From: a virus
Direction: 5' to 3' (one strand)
Length of the DNA stretch: 21,507 bases
IMG/VR virus record: IMGVR_UViG_3300046500_000370
Coordinates: 1 to 21,507 of that record
Every line of letters begins with the position of its first letter. The first letter of the stretch is position 1. Both the position numbers and the translations under genes were made by a program. The notes beneath the pieces were generated by a model, which worked only from the letters and a program-made list of their open reading frames with translations, did not search any database and was not told where the DNA came from. This document shows, one piece after another, positions 13,559 through 20,250 of the stretch.

Positions 13559-13882
13559 CTACTTGCGCAGAACGTACCGCCTGAATGCCTGGCCGAGCAT
13601 TTTGCCCGTTGCCCCCGCATTCGACTTCCGGACGGGCGTCGCAGGCATATGCGGCTGATGCTGCTGCGCCAGCGTGCGCCCAACTGGTGAGTTGACCGGC
13701 ACGAGCGCCACCGAGCCGCAGCATGCACAGGCGTCATACCGCGACGACAGGCGCCAGAATGAATAGATTAGCCCAGGCACGAGAAAACAAAGCCAAAGGA
13801 TCAGCTCGATCATTGTCGACCCCTTGGTGATTCGGGCTGGCTCCCCCGTCGTGCCGCAATCCTTGCAAACCATGTCGCTCAT
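13559..13882 (-). CDS. Membrane protein with split zinc-ribbon, unknown function
   Basis: A 107-residue protein with CKDC (Cys6, Cys9) near the N-terminus, one membrane segment (IELILWLCFLVPGLIYSFW, about 25-43) and a second CACC knuckle (Cys52 and Cys55). The segment VPVNSPVGRTL follows and a basic tail closes the protein (GKMLGQAFRRYVLRK). The two CxxC pairs could bind one zinc across the membrane helix or hairpin. Similar small zinc-ribbon membrane proteins occur uncharacterised in bacteria and phages. GGGAG lies before ATG 13885 and ATG 13882; I prefer 13882 for spacing. It sits in the tail operon between gpGT and the tape measure, where a virion assembly gene would be expected, so it may be an inserted moron acting on the host envelope. 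Confidence 0.7.
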   Translation of the reverse strand: MSDMVCKDCGTTGEPARITKGSTMIELILWLCFLVPGLIYSFWRLSSRYDACACCGSVALVPVNSPVGRTLAQQHQPHMPATPVRKSNAGATGKMLGQAFRRYVLRK

Positions 13883-13920
13883 CATTACTCCCAAATTGTG
13901 GTTATGGAGCAATAATGCCA

Positions 13921-14280
13921 CTATCGCGGCGGCATGCCAAACATCGCCGCCCGGATCAGGTTGGACTGTGCGACCGGATCCTCGAGCAGCGTTGGCTCTT
14001 CCTCGTCTGCCTCCGTCTGGCTCAGATCACCCCAGCTGATGAAGTCGGCGGCCCTGTATGGCTCCGGCCTCGCTTCAGTGTTCCGGTTGATGTTCGCCAG
14101 GAGCGCTGCAGCAGTGCCGTGCCGCATATCGCCGACCTGGTCACCGAACGGCTCGAGCTCGTAATAAGCCTGCCATTCGGTGAATTCGGCCGAGCTGATC
14201 TCAAGCTGCGCCTGTCGTACGCTCTTGCCTAGCTCTTTGGCGAGCCGGAACCAGAATCTCCGCTCTGGCCGCTCGCGGAG
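13921..14280 (-). CDS. Tail assembly chaperone T extension (gpGT, made by -1 frameshift from gpG)
   Basis: This frame has no good start of its own but is coding from the slip site onward: RFWFRLAKELGKSVRQAQLE, then EFTEWQAYYELEPFGDQVGD, a middle part, and a C-terminal MFGMPPR. The pattern matches DUF4035-type phage proteins that are the T half of gpGT. After slippage at 14286-14280 the ribosome enters at CTC (14280-14278) and reads 119 residues to TAG 13921. The fusion is about 234 residues (115 from gpG). In lambda, gpG and gpGT chaperone the tape measure while the tube assembles, and their ratio is critical. The next downstream structural gene is indeed the tape measure. Confidence 0.85.
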   Translation of the reverse strand, partial: LRERPERRFWFRLAKELGKSVRQAQLEISSAEFTEWQAYYELEPFGDQVGDMRHGTAAALLANINRNTEARPEPYRAADFISWGDLSQTEADEEEPTLLEDPVAQSNLIRAAMFGMPPR

Positions 14281-14624
14281 TTTTTTGCGGCATCCTCGAC
14301 CGCGACCGCACCCAAGCCGTTAAGACGCATGGCGACGGCCGCCGGCGCGTCGAGCGATGCTGCACTCTTCGCCTGCAGGGCCTCCATGTCGTCTATCGAG
14401 AACAAGCGCGCCCCGCTTTCGTCGATGCAGGTTGCGGCCAGCAGCGCTGCCGAGAACTTGCTGACCGGGACGTTTCCCTCGGCGGCGATGGTCGCACGAA
14501 ACTCGTCGCGTTCGACGCCGTTCATCACGCGCACACGTACCGTGCCGCCCCATTGCGGCACGGGCACGTCCTCGTGCTTCAGGTCGCTGGCGCCGAGGAT
14601 TGCCGATTTCGTCAACAGTCCCAT
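14229..14624 (-). CDS. Tail assembly chaperone gpG
   Basis: A 131-residue protein beginning MGLLTKSAILGASDLKHEDV, with a beta-rich first half (WGGTVRVRVMNGVERDEF) and a helical second half including AALLAATCIDESGARLFS. The last stretch after the slip site is a Ser/Gly-rich tail (NSASGQSGDSGSGSPKS), which is the default end when no frameshift occurs. It follows the tail tube gene by 2 nt, with GGAG before its ATG inside that gene. As in lambda it should bind the tape measure and prevent premature tube polymerisation. Most ribosomes should make this form, a minority the longer gpGT. Confidence 0.85.
   Translation of the reverse strand: MGLLTKSAILGASDLKHEDVPVPQWGGTVRVRVMNGVERDEFRATIAAEGNVPVSKFSAALLAATCIDESGARLFSIDDMEALQAKSAASLDAPAAVAMRLNGLGAVAVEDAAKNSASGQSGDSGSGSPKS
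14240..14286 (-). promoter_or_regulatory. Programmed -1 ribosomal frameshift signal (gpG to gpGT)
   Basis: The heptamer A-AAA-AAC (14286-14280) stands in the gpG frame exactly as X-XXY-YYZ, with AAA and AAC as the slipping codons. Three nt later, an extended imperfect stem-loop begins: GCGAGC (14276-14271) with GCTCGC (14245-14240), GG with CC, and CCAGA (14268-14264) with TCTGG (14255-14251). That is 13 pairs interrupted by one bulged G and a TT. An alternative shorter hairpin, TCCGC with GCGGA, is also possible. The zero frame stops at 14229; the -1 frame continues to 13921. Confidence 0.85.
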
Positions 14625-14626
14625 GA

Positions 14627-15259
14627 TCAGCTCCAGACCACAGGACCGCTGATCTTGGTGTCGACCTTGCCCTTGAGGAGAGCATTGACGCCGCCCGAGC
14701 TGGGGATCGATTTCACCAAGGTATTGAAGCTGGCCACGCTGCCGTCCGGCAGGGACAGCTTCATGCTAGCCACGTCGCCGCTGGTACGTGCGGCGCGCAG
14801 GGCGATCTGGCCGTTGTCGTCCTTGAGGACCTTCACCTCAAAGCCGAACTTGCCCTCGTCGCGCAGCCCGCTGATGTATTCCATCGCGGTGCTGTCCAGG
14901 TCAGTCGAGTCGATGTCGCTCGCTGCCCCGTCGAAGCCATCGAACGACAGCAGGCCATTGATCTTGGTATAGGCAGACGGGGTAGCGGTTCCGCCGTTGT
15001 CGTAGACCAGGCCGGTAGTATCGACATCGAGGAGCGCATAGGTGTTGGCCGTCACGTTCGAGACGACGTGGGACTTGCCGTTCAGGACCGCCATCGTGCC
15101 GACGATATCGGCGAGAGCGGCAACGGTGCCGTTAGTCAGGCCATGGCCCGCGCTTGTCACGATCGCGGGAAACCCCGCAGAAATTCCCGTGATAGCCTTC
15201 GCGCCGCCGGCCCCGGTGGCAATCTCCAGGGTGCTGCCTTGTGCAGAAATTCCGCTCAT
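14627..15259 (-). CDS. Major tail tube protein with inserted beta domain
   Basis: A 210-residue tube subunit of a long non-contractile tail. The core appears in two parts: residues 1-20, and about 97 onward, with YTKINGLLSFDGFDGAASDI, then DSTAMEYISGLRDEGKFGFE, then LPDGSVASFNTLVKSIP. These features are typical of lambda gpV/TP901-1-like tail tubes. Between them, about residues 22-95 (FPAIVTSAGHGLTNGTVAAL, then VGTMAVLNGKSHVVSNV, then LVYDNGGTATP) form a small beta module. It is like the HGL-x-x-G ... GM-x-x-LNG ... DTTG-x-x-Y-x-x-GGT repeat often annotated as an E1 FCCH-like domain in virion proteins, and it probably decorates the tube surface. GAGAGG precedes ATG 15259. It is one of the two most abundant virion proteins. 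Confidence 0.88.
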   Translation of the reverse strand: MSGISAQGSTLEIATGAGGAKAITGISAGFPAIVTSAGHGLTNGTVAALADIVGTMAVLNGKSHVVSNVTANTYALLDVDTTGLVYDNGGTATPSAYTKINGLLSFDGFDGAASDIDSTDLDSTAMEYISGLRDEGKFGFEVKVLKDDNGQIALRAARTSGDVASMKLSLPDGSVASFNTLVKSIPSSGGVNALLKGKVDTKISGPVVWS

Positions 15260-15277
15260 CTGTTACCTCTCAAAATG

Positions 15278-15297
15278 AAAACGCCGCACAAGGCGGC
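15278..15297 (-). terminator. Weak terminator-like hairpin upstream of the tail tube
   Basis: Read leftward, GCCGC-CTTGT-GCGGC is followed by GTTTTCATTTTG. The stem is 5 bp of pure GC with a short, interrupted T-run. It lies in the 59-bp gap, 18 nt before the tail tube ATG. Confidence 0.6.
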
Positions 15298-15318
15298 AAT
15301 GGTTGAAGCTGCAGGTGC

Positions 15319-15735
15319 TCAAGCGCTAAGGCTGAGCCGATCAGTGCAGTAATGGACTTTGTAACGGGTCGTCATCATGCAGGCGTTGCCGTCCGCACCG
15401 GCGAACACCGGCGCGTTTGTCCCGACCTCCTCGATCAGGACGATGCCCGGCGCGCGGAACTGCATGATCGCTGGGTGCGCGACCTCCATGACCTCGTCCG
15501 CCTCCTGGTCGGGAGCATCGGCGCGCGATATGACGCTGGCCAGGATCTCGCATTCGCGGTCGGTGTCGTCGCCCAGGGTGTTCTCGACATCCTCGGCGCC
15601 ACGGTGCACGATCAGCACCGGGCTTTCGTCCCGGCGGAAGGCCACTGACATCGAGCGGTGTACCCCAGCTGGAAACGCCGGGATGGCCTGCAGCATGGCA
15701 ATGAGTCCTTGGATGTAGCTCTCGCGCAGCGTCAT
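15319..15735 (-). CDS. Tail completion/terminator-like protein
   Basis: A 138-residue protein starting MTLRESYIQGLIAMLQAIPA, with beta strands (ESPVLIVHRGAEDVEN), a helix, and a C-terminal strand pair (TNAPVFAGADGNACMMTTRY). Its place just before the tail tube gene and the general alpha-beta pattern fit a tail terminator or neck protein like lambda gpU or HK97-type completion proteins. Its ATG overlaps the preceding stop by 4 nt (ATGA). No active-site motif is present. Function is assigned from position and fold impression, not from a recognised signature. Confidence 0.6.
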   Translation of the reverse strand: MTLRESYIQGLIAMLQAIPAFPAGVHRSMSVAFRRDESPVLIVHRGAEDVENTLGDDTDRECEILASVISRADAPDQEADEVMEVAHPAIMQFRAPGIVLIEEVGTNAPVFAGADGNACMMTTRYKVHYCTDRLSLSA

Positions 15736-16040
15736 GGCTTCACCTCTTCCAACGCGGCGACGTAGAACGTGCCGTCGCCCTTGGCGGACGGCGTCTGCCG
15801 AACCTTGTAGCTGCTGCCAGCAATCTGCAGCATGTAACCGCGCTGGAGCTCGATGTCGGCGCGCTGGTATTCGATGCTGTAGTCGGTGGTATGCACCATC
15901 CCATCGAGCACTACCTGGTCGGGCCGGTTGAAGCCGACATCGAACGGCACCGCCGGGCCAACTGCAGGTTGATAGACTGCCTCGTCCAGCATGCCGGCTT
16001 GCTTGAATGCCGGCCAGAAAACATCGGCGCCAAACGACAT
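15732..16040 (-). CDS. Head-tail connector/completion protein
   Basis: A 102-residue beta-rich protein (DVGFNRPDQVVLDGMVHTTD, then IEYQRADIELQRGYMLQIAG). It resembles in size and style the small head-tail joining proteins of siphoviruses that sit between capsid and tail genes. The gene lies 2 nt after the decoration protein stop and overlaps the next start by 4 nt. The repeated short strands and C-terminal GTFYVAALEEV fit a ring-forming beta-barrel. Whether it corresponds to lambda gpFII or to another stopper cannot be decided by eye. Confidence 0.6.
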   Translation of the reverse strand: MSFGADVFWPAFKQAGMLDEAVYQPAVGPAVPFDVGFNRPDQVVLDGMVHTTDYSIEYQRADIELQRGYMLQIAGSSYKVRQTPSAKGDGTFYVAALEEVKP

Positions 16041-16042
16041 GA

Positions 16043-16375
16043 TCAGGTGATCACGGCGTCGAGCTTGATCGTTGCCGTCGCGGCCCCGTTCGCCTTTGCC
16101 ACGACCGCGACACCAACCCGCGTATTGCCGGCAGCGGTAATCGTCAGGCGCTTGTTGACGGCGTCCCAGTACAGGATGGCGCCCTGCGCAGCAACGTCGG
16201 CGGCCAGCGCCGACAGCTCGAAGACGCCTTCGGTCTGGAATTCGCCCGTTGCGCCAGCGGCAACGTTGGCCACCGCGACGCCGAAGAGCTTGCCGACCAG
16301 TACAGCCTCGCCTGCCTGGACGGCTGCAGCGGCGAGCAGACTCAGGGTGAGACCCTTCTGGATAAAGTTTTTCAT
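16043..16375 (-). CDS. DUF2190 capsid decoration protein
   Basis: A 110-residue protein with the DUF2190 pattern: MKNFIQKGLTLSLLAAAAVQ, GEAVLVGKLFGVAVANVAAG, EGVFELSA, then AQGAILYWDAVNKRLTI, and GVAVVAKANGAATATIKL. These are Gly/Ala/Val-rich small beta barrels that cement the capsid surface. The hydrophobic start looks superficially like a signal peptide but belongs to the family pattern. AAAGGAACC precedes ATG 16375. It directly follows the capsid fusion gene, separated by a hairpin, as is usual for decoration genes; high expression is expected. Confidence 0.85.
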   Translation of the reverse strand: MKNFIQKGLTLSLLAAAAVQAGEAVLVGKLFGVAVANVAAGATGEFQTEGVFELSALAADVAAQGAILYWDAVNKRLTITAAGNTRVGVAVVAKANGAATATIKLDAVIT

Positions 16376-16403
16376 GTGGTTCCTTTGAAATGGAGGACTT
16401 CGG

Positions 16404-16437
16404 AAAACGAACTGGCCAGCCCCTTGTAGGCCGGCCA
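16404..16437 (-). terminator. Terminator-like hairpin after the capsid gene
   Basis: Read leftward, TGGCCGGCC-TACAAGG-GGCTGGCCA pairs over 9 bp with one G-U pair and is followed by GTTCGTTTTCC. The T-run is short. It sits in the 79-bp gap between the capsid fusion and the decoration gene. Confidence 0.6.
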
Positions 16438-16454
16438 TCACTGCCGAACGCGGA

Positions 16455-18506
16455 TTACGCGCCCGCGTTCTTGTACATGCCGCGCCAGTCGATCGCCTTG
16501 GCGCCGAACACGTGGCGGGCCTTGATCTGCAGGCCGTCGACCTCGAAGCCTTGGCGGGTCTCGGTAAACAGGCCTTGCTCGCCTTCGAGGTAGGAATACT
16601 CGATGGTGTCGACCAGCGCCGGGGTAGCCGACAGGTGCCACGCATTGCCCAGGATGCGCGGGTCGACCACGACTTCCAGGCTGGTGTTGTAGTTCGGATT
16701 GATGTCGCCTGCCTTGGCCGCAACGAACGACGCCGACGTGTACTTGTTCGCCTCGCTCTCCTTGTCCGGACCGACGATCAGGAACGACGGCGTCAGGTTC
16801 AGTACGCGGCCCTTGAGGCCGATCTGCTTGCGCATCGCGGCGCGGCCTGCGCCGAGCGTCACATCGTTGATGGCAGTCGCCGCACCGGCCTGATTGCCGT
16901 GGCCAGCATCGAACAAGGCGACTCCGTCCGACATCAGCCCAGCGCCCGTCAGGATGCCGTAGACGATGTCGCCTTCGATCGCGGCTGCCTCGGCCGCCAG
17001 TGCCAGCGGGATGCGGTCGAACGCGCCCAGATCATCGTTGATGATCGTTTCCCAGGTCAGCGCGACGATGCCGCCCCACTTACCCAGCGAATACTTCTCG
17101 GCCGAGTCGCCGAACGTGATCATCTTGTATTCGCCGCCTTCCTTGACCTGCTTGAACGCGGCCGATTCCGACAGCTGCGTGCGCGCCACTTCGCGGAAGT
17201 CCGGCGCCGTCGACTCCCGGGCCCAGCCCGTGAAGGTGCGCGGCTGGATCGAGTAGGCGGTGCGCAGCGAGCGGTTCACGGTACCGGCCAGGATCTGCGG
17301 GAAATCGCTGGTGGAGCTCATGCCCGCGCGCCCCTGCATATCACGGTCCAGGTTCAGCGCCATGACGGCGATCTCACGACGCGACAGGCTGCGCGTGCTG
17401 CCGCCGGCGGCCTCGATCGATTCACGCGCCATGTCCATCAGGGTCATGCCGCGGTACTGGCGAGCAGCTGCGACACGTGCAGCGTCGCTGCGGAAAGCTG
17501 CGTTCGGGTTGGCACGCAGGACGATCGCGTCGCCGAGCGCGTTCCGACGCATTTCCGTCTCGTCGCTGATGGTACGGATATCAGCAGCGCTGCGCGTTGG
17601 GGCTGCTGCGTCACGCTTCGCTTTCTCGCGCAGCACTGCCATACCGGCATCGGCTGACGACATGTCGCGCTGGCCGATCAGCTGCAGGGCATACGCTTCG
17701 TCCAGTCCGCCGAGGCGGACTGCTTCGCGAATGCCGGCTTGGCGCTCGCCTTCGTGTGCTGCGCCTTCGGCGCGTGCAGCGTCAAGCAGCGCTTGGGTTG
17801 CGGCCGAGGACGGCGCCGCCGGAGTGCCTTGTTCACCTGGCATGTTATTTCCCTTTCTGGTTTGGTTGCCGGCGGCTGCCGGCGGTTGGACTGCGGAGGT
17901 ACTGCGGGTATTGAACTTGCAGGGCGCCATGCGAACGCCTGGCCCCGGTTTAGTGTTCGGCTGATTGGGGTCATCGCTACGGGTTCCGCAATCGGCATCC
18001 GCGCCGATGGGGCAGAGCGAGATCTCGCTCGGCTCCCAGTCGACCGCAAGGTACGTCCAGGGCTGCCCGTCAGCGGACGGAGGAATGCGGTCATATTCGA
18101 AGACGGTATAGCCGACCGAGACGTTGCAAATGATCTTGTCGAGCACGTCCTGGTAGTAGGGCTGGACGTCCTCGCGTTTCGAGAACTCGACCGTGGCAAC
18201 GCCTTGGGTCGGCTCCAGCGCTGCCGTACGAACCACGCCGAACACCGAGCTCAGATCCCAGCGCGAGTGGGTGTTGAGCAAAGGCGCCTGGCCAGACTGG
18301 AGCCGGCCCATCCGGACATGCTTGGGATCGAGGCTCAGTTCCTCAACGTAGTAACGATCGTTGTACCAGTCGTAGCGCCGCACGCCAGCGCCTGTGGTCC
18401 ACACCAGGTCGACCGTGCGCGCCTCGGTATTGATCGTCGTGATCGGCGCCGTGCGCGCTTGCATGGGCATCTGCAGGACTTCGATCGGGATGTCTTTCGG
18501 ATTCAT
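16455..18506 (-). CDS. Prohead protease / major capsid protein fusion
   Basis: A 683-residue single polypeptide combining maturation protease, scaffold-like linker and major capsid protein. Residues about 1-170 are an HK97-type prohead protease: PLLNTHSRW carries the likely catalytic His80, and CNVSVGYTVFEYD the catalytic Ser130. A Pro/Asn/Gly-rich linker (about 172-220) leads to an Ala-rich helical scaffold-like part (about 235-345, AARAEGAAHEGERQAGIREA) and then a Mu gpT-like capsid domain from about 370 (LAGTVNRSLRTAYSIQPRTF, then TFGDSAEKYSLGKWGGIVAL). The protease would cut itself and the scaffold away during head maturation. AAGGCG precedes ATG 18506. Fusions of this kind are known, so the long ORF is not an assembly error. 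An internal start (17843) may give capsid without protease. Confidence 0.92.
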   Translation of the reverse strand: MNPKDIPIEVLQMPMQARTAPITTINTEARTVDLVWTTGAGVRRYDWYNDRYYVEELSLDPKHVRMGRLQSGQAPLLNTHSRWDLSSVFGVVRTAALEPTQGVATVEFSKREDVQPYYQDVLDKIICNVSVGYTVFEYDRIPPSADGQPWTYLAVDWEPSEISLCPIGADADCGTRSDDPNQPNTKPGPGVRMAPCKFNTRSTSAVQPPAAAGNQTRKGNNMPGEQGTPAAPSSAATQALLDAARAEGAAHEGERQAGIREAVRLGGLDEAYALQLIGQRDMSSADAGMAVLREKAKRDAAAPTRSAADIRTISDETEMRRNALGDAIVLRANPNAAFRSDAARVAAARQYRGMTLMDMARESIEAAGGSTRSLSRREIAVMALNLDRDMQGRAGMSSTSDFPQILAGTVNRSLRTAYSIQPRTFTGWARESTAPDFREVARTQLSESAAFKQVKEGGEYKMITFGDSAEKYSLGKWGGIVALTWETIINDDLGAFDRIPLALAAEAAAIEGDIVYGILTGAGLMSDGVALFDAGHGNQAGAATAINDVTLGAGRAAMRKQIGLKGRVLNLTPSFLIVGPDKESEANKYTSASFVAAKAGDINPNYNTSLEVVVDPRILGNAWHLSATPALVDTIEYSYLEGEQGLFTETRQGFEVDGLQIKARHVFGAKAIDWRGMYKNAGA
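17841..17857 (-). promoter_or_regulatory. Possible internal ribosome binding site for the capsid part
   Basis: Within the fusion gene, GAAAGGGAAATAACATG places GGGA (17853-17850) six nt before an in-frame ATG (17843-17841, MPGEQGTP). It lies exactly at the end of the linker, before the scaffold-capsid part. Initiation here would give a product of 462 residues lacking the protease. Confidence 0.5.
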
Positions 18507-18518
18507 GTGTCGCCTTAT

Positions 18519-18550
18519 AAAAAAGCCCTACGAGCAGATGCTGGCAGGGC
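18519..18550 (-). terminator. Intrinsic terminator between portal and capsid genes
   Basis: Read leftward, GCCCT (18550-18546) pairs with AGGGC (18529-18525), with an inner AGCA/TGCT stem, followed by six T (complement of 18519-18524). The capsid Shine-Dalgarno and ATG begin within 12 nt after it. Confidence 0.75.
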
Positions 18551-18570
18551 GTGGTAACGGGAGGAGCCTT

Positions 18571-20022
18571 TTACTGCTGGCCGATCATCTGGGCAGCTGT
18601 CGCGGCATCAATCAGGCGTTGCGCAATCGCAGCGTCGGAATCGGTCAGGATGCCCAGTTCCGCCAGCTTCTTGCGCTCGGCCGCGATCTCGGCAAACACC
18701 TTGTCCGGGTCTTCGCCCATCTCGCGGATCGTCTCGGAGATGCTCTTGACCGTGCCGCGGTGCGCCTCCTTTGCCGCCATCACGTCCTTGAGCGGATCCA
18801 CCCACTGCAGCTTGGGCATCGTCCACCCCATCGCCGTCACGGGCTTGCGGGTCTTGCCGGCCAGCCGCGCCACTTCCTGGAAGCGGCGCCCGATCGGCGC
18901 CAGCACCATCGGCTTGAGGGCCAGCCATTGCTCGGCCTTGACCATCTGCCGGAACTCGACCAGGCCGGCCCGGTAGCTGGAGAAGTTGAAGTTCGACAAG
19001 TTGCCCGTCATCTGCGAGTACATCACGCCGGCGCCGGCCGCAATCGCGTGCAGCTGGGTGTCCGTGTAGTCACCGTAGCCGCCGCTCGATGCCGGGTTGC
19101 CGAAGTCAACGCCCTCGGAGTTCGACAGGTACTTGATCATTCCGGGCGCGACCTTCTCGTTCACCGCGCGCGGAGTCGCCTTGGTCTCGGTCCCCATGCG
19201 CAGCGACGTGTCGTCGGTGCGCACGAAGGCGACGAAGCACGACTCGATCTTCTTGCGCACCAGCTCGGCCTGCTCGTAGTCGGCCAGGTCGCGCAGGCGC
19301 AGCAGCGAGACCGCCAGTTCGGGCATGCCGCGCACCTGGCTGGGCCGGCGCTTGCGGTAGTAGTGCAGGACTTCCGAAGCCGGCACGCGCTTGCTCTCGA
19401 GGCTGGCCAGCTGGTAGCTCGCCATCTCGCCCGGGTGCACCGGAAACAGCCAGTAGGCGACGCGCTGGCCGATAAGGTTGAACTCGATGCCGGCGATCGC
19501 ATAATTGCCGTTGGCCAGCGGCCCCATCTTGCGTGTGTCCAAGTGGTCGGGCTCGAGCACCTGGATCTGCAGCGGCACCGGGTAGCCGTCGTCCGGCATG
19601 CGGGAGCGGAAGCGGATGATCACCTCGCCGCTCTCGCGCCGGGTGCGGTGCGCCAGGTCGATCAGCCCGTTAAAGTCGAGCTGGCCGTCGGCGTCGCAGT
19701 ACTCGCACCAATCGTCCCACAGCGCCTGGTCGGGTGCCTTGGCCACGATGCCATCGCCAACGGTGTTTACGCACAGCGTCTCGATCGCTTTGGCCGCGTA
19801 CTCGTTATTGCGGACCACGTCCCGGCAGCGGTTGCGCACCCGTGAGAGCGCGGGCGCGATCTCGACGTTGGCGCTGCCGCCGTTGGCGATCCAGCCGTCC
19901 GTGCGGCGCCCGACCTTGGCCGCATCGTAGCCGCGCATCATCTCGAGCGCGCTGCGCGCCTGGGCGCGGCGCACACCGGCCATCGGGCTAAAGAACCCGA
20001 CCATTTCATCGATCAGGTTCAT
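18571..20022 (-). CDS. Portal protein, lambda family
   Basis: A 483-residue portal subunit that forms the dodecameric DNA gate at one capsid vertex. The sequence follows the lambda portal family from start to end: a YDAAKVGRRTDGW start, PALSRVRNRCRDVVRNNEYA, NTVGDGIVAK, RESGEVIIRFRSR, LEPDHLD, YWLFPVHPGE, then GMPELAVSLLRLRDLADYEQ, and a C-terminal helical tail (AAATAAQMIGQQ-like). The ATG at 20022 lies one nt after the gpW stop, chosen over ATG 20100 because the latter overlaps gpW deeply and its extra residues are Arg-rich out-of-pattern sequence. Its neighbours gpW and gpA-type terminase agree with lambda-type packaging. Confidence 0.93.
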   Translation of the reverse strand: MNLIDEMVGFFSPMAGVRRAQARSALEMMRGYDAAKVGRRTDGWIANGGSANVEIAPALSRVRNRCRDVVRNNEYAAKAIETLCVNTVGDGIVAKAPDQALWDDWCEYCDADGQLDFNGLIDLAHRTRRESGEVIIRFRSRMPDDGYPVPLQIQVLEPDHLDTRKMGPLANGNYAIAGIEFNLIGQRVAYWLFPVHPGEMASYQLASLESKRVPASEVLHYYRKRRPSQVRGMPELAVSLLRLRDLADYEQAELVRKKIESCFVAFVRTDDTSLRMGTETKATPRAVNEKVAPGMIKYLSNSEGVDFGNPASSGGYGDYTDTQLHAIAAGAGVMYSQMTGNLSNFNFSSYRAGLVEFRQMVKAEQWLALKPMVLAPIGRRFQEVARLAGKTRKPVTAMGWTMPKLQWVDPLKDVMAAKEAHRGTVKSISETIREMGEDPDKVFAEIAAERKKLAELGILTDSDAAIAQRLIDAATAAQMIGQQ

Positions 20023-20023
20023 G

Positions 20024-20245
20024 TCAGTCCCGGCTGAAGGTGGCCAGCGAGGCGGGGCCGCGGTTGGACAACGGCGGCGGGGCCAGCTGGCCCGACGCAA
20101 TCAAGTCGCTACGAATCAGGTCGCGCGCCTGCCGCAAATCCGTGAAGCTGCGGTACGTGACGCTCTTGCCGTCGTAGTTCACAGACAGTTGACCCGAGGC
20201 GATGGCCGCTTCGATCGCGTTCAGTTGCGTAAGTGTGAATGCCAT
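20024..20245 (-). CDS. gpW-like head-tail joining protein
   Basis: A 73-residue protein: MAFTLTQLNAIEAAIASGQL, VNYDGKSVTYRSFTDLRQAR, DLIRSDLI, then a flexible C-terminus. This is the alpha-beta pattern of lambda gpW, which joins the filled head before tail attachment. It lies between terminase and portal exactly as in lambda. The ATG begins 5 nt after the terminase stop, and its TGA is 1 nt from the portal ATG. Length is close to lambda gpW (68 residues). Confidence 0.9.
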   Translation of the reverse strand: MAFTLTQLNAIEAAIASGQLSVNYDGKSVTYRSFTDLRQARDLIRSDLIASGQLAPPPLSNRGPASLATFSRD

Positions 20246-20250
20246 AATTT

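Noticed and set aside
16512-17657. Rightward 381-codon ORF opposite the capsid domain
   Set aside because: It is a shadow of the capsid fusion gene with no start signal and an Arg/Ala/Asp-rich translation.
18394-19845. Rightward 483-codon ORF opposite portal and capsid genes
   Set aside because: It is a GC-rich mirror frame of the portal gene. The translation is full of Arg, His and Leu with no family pattern, while the opposite strand encodes clear phage proteins.
20022-20100. Upstream ATG of the portal frame (20100)
   Set aside because: It would overlap gpW by 77 bases with Arg/Pro-rich residues that do not fit the portal family. ATG 20022, directly after the gpW stop, fits the family start.
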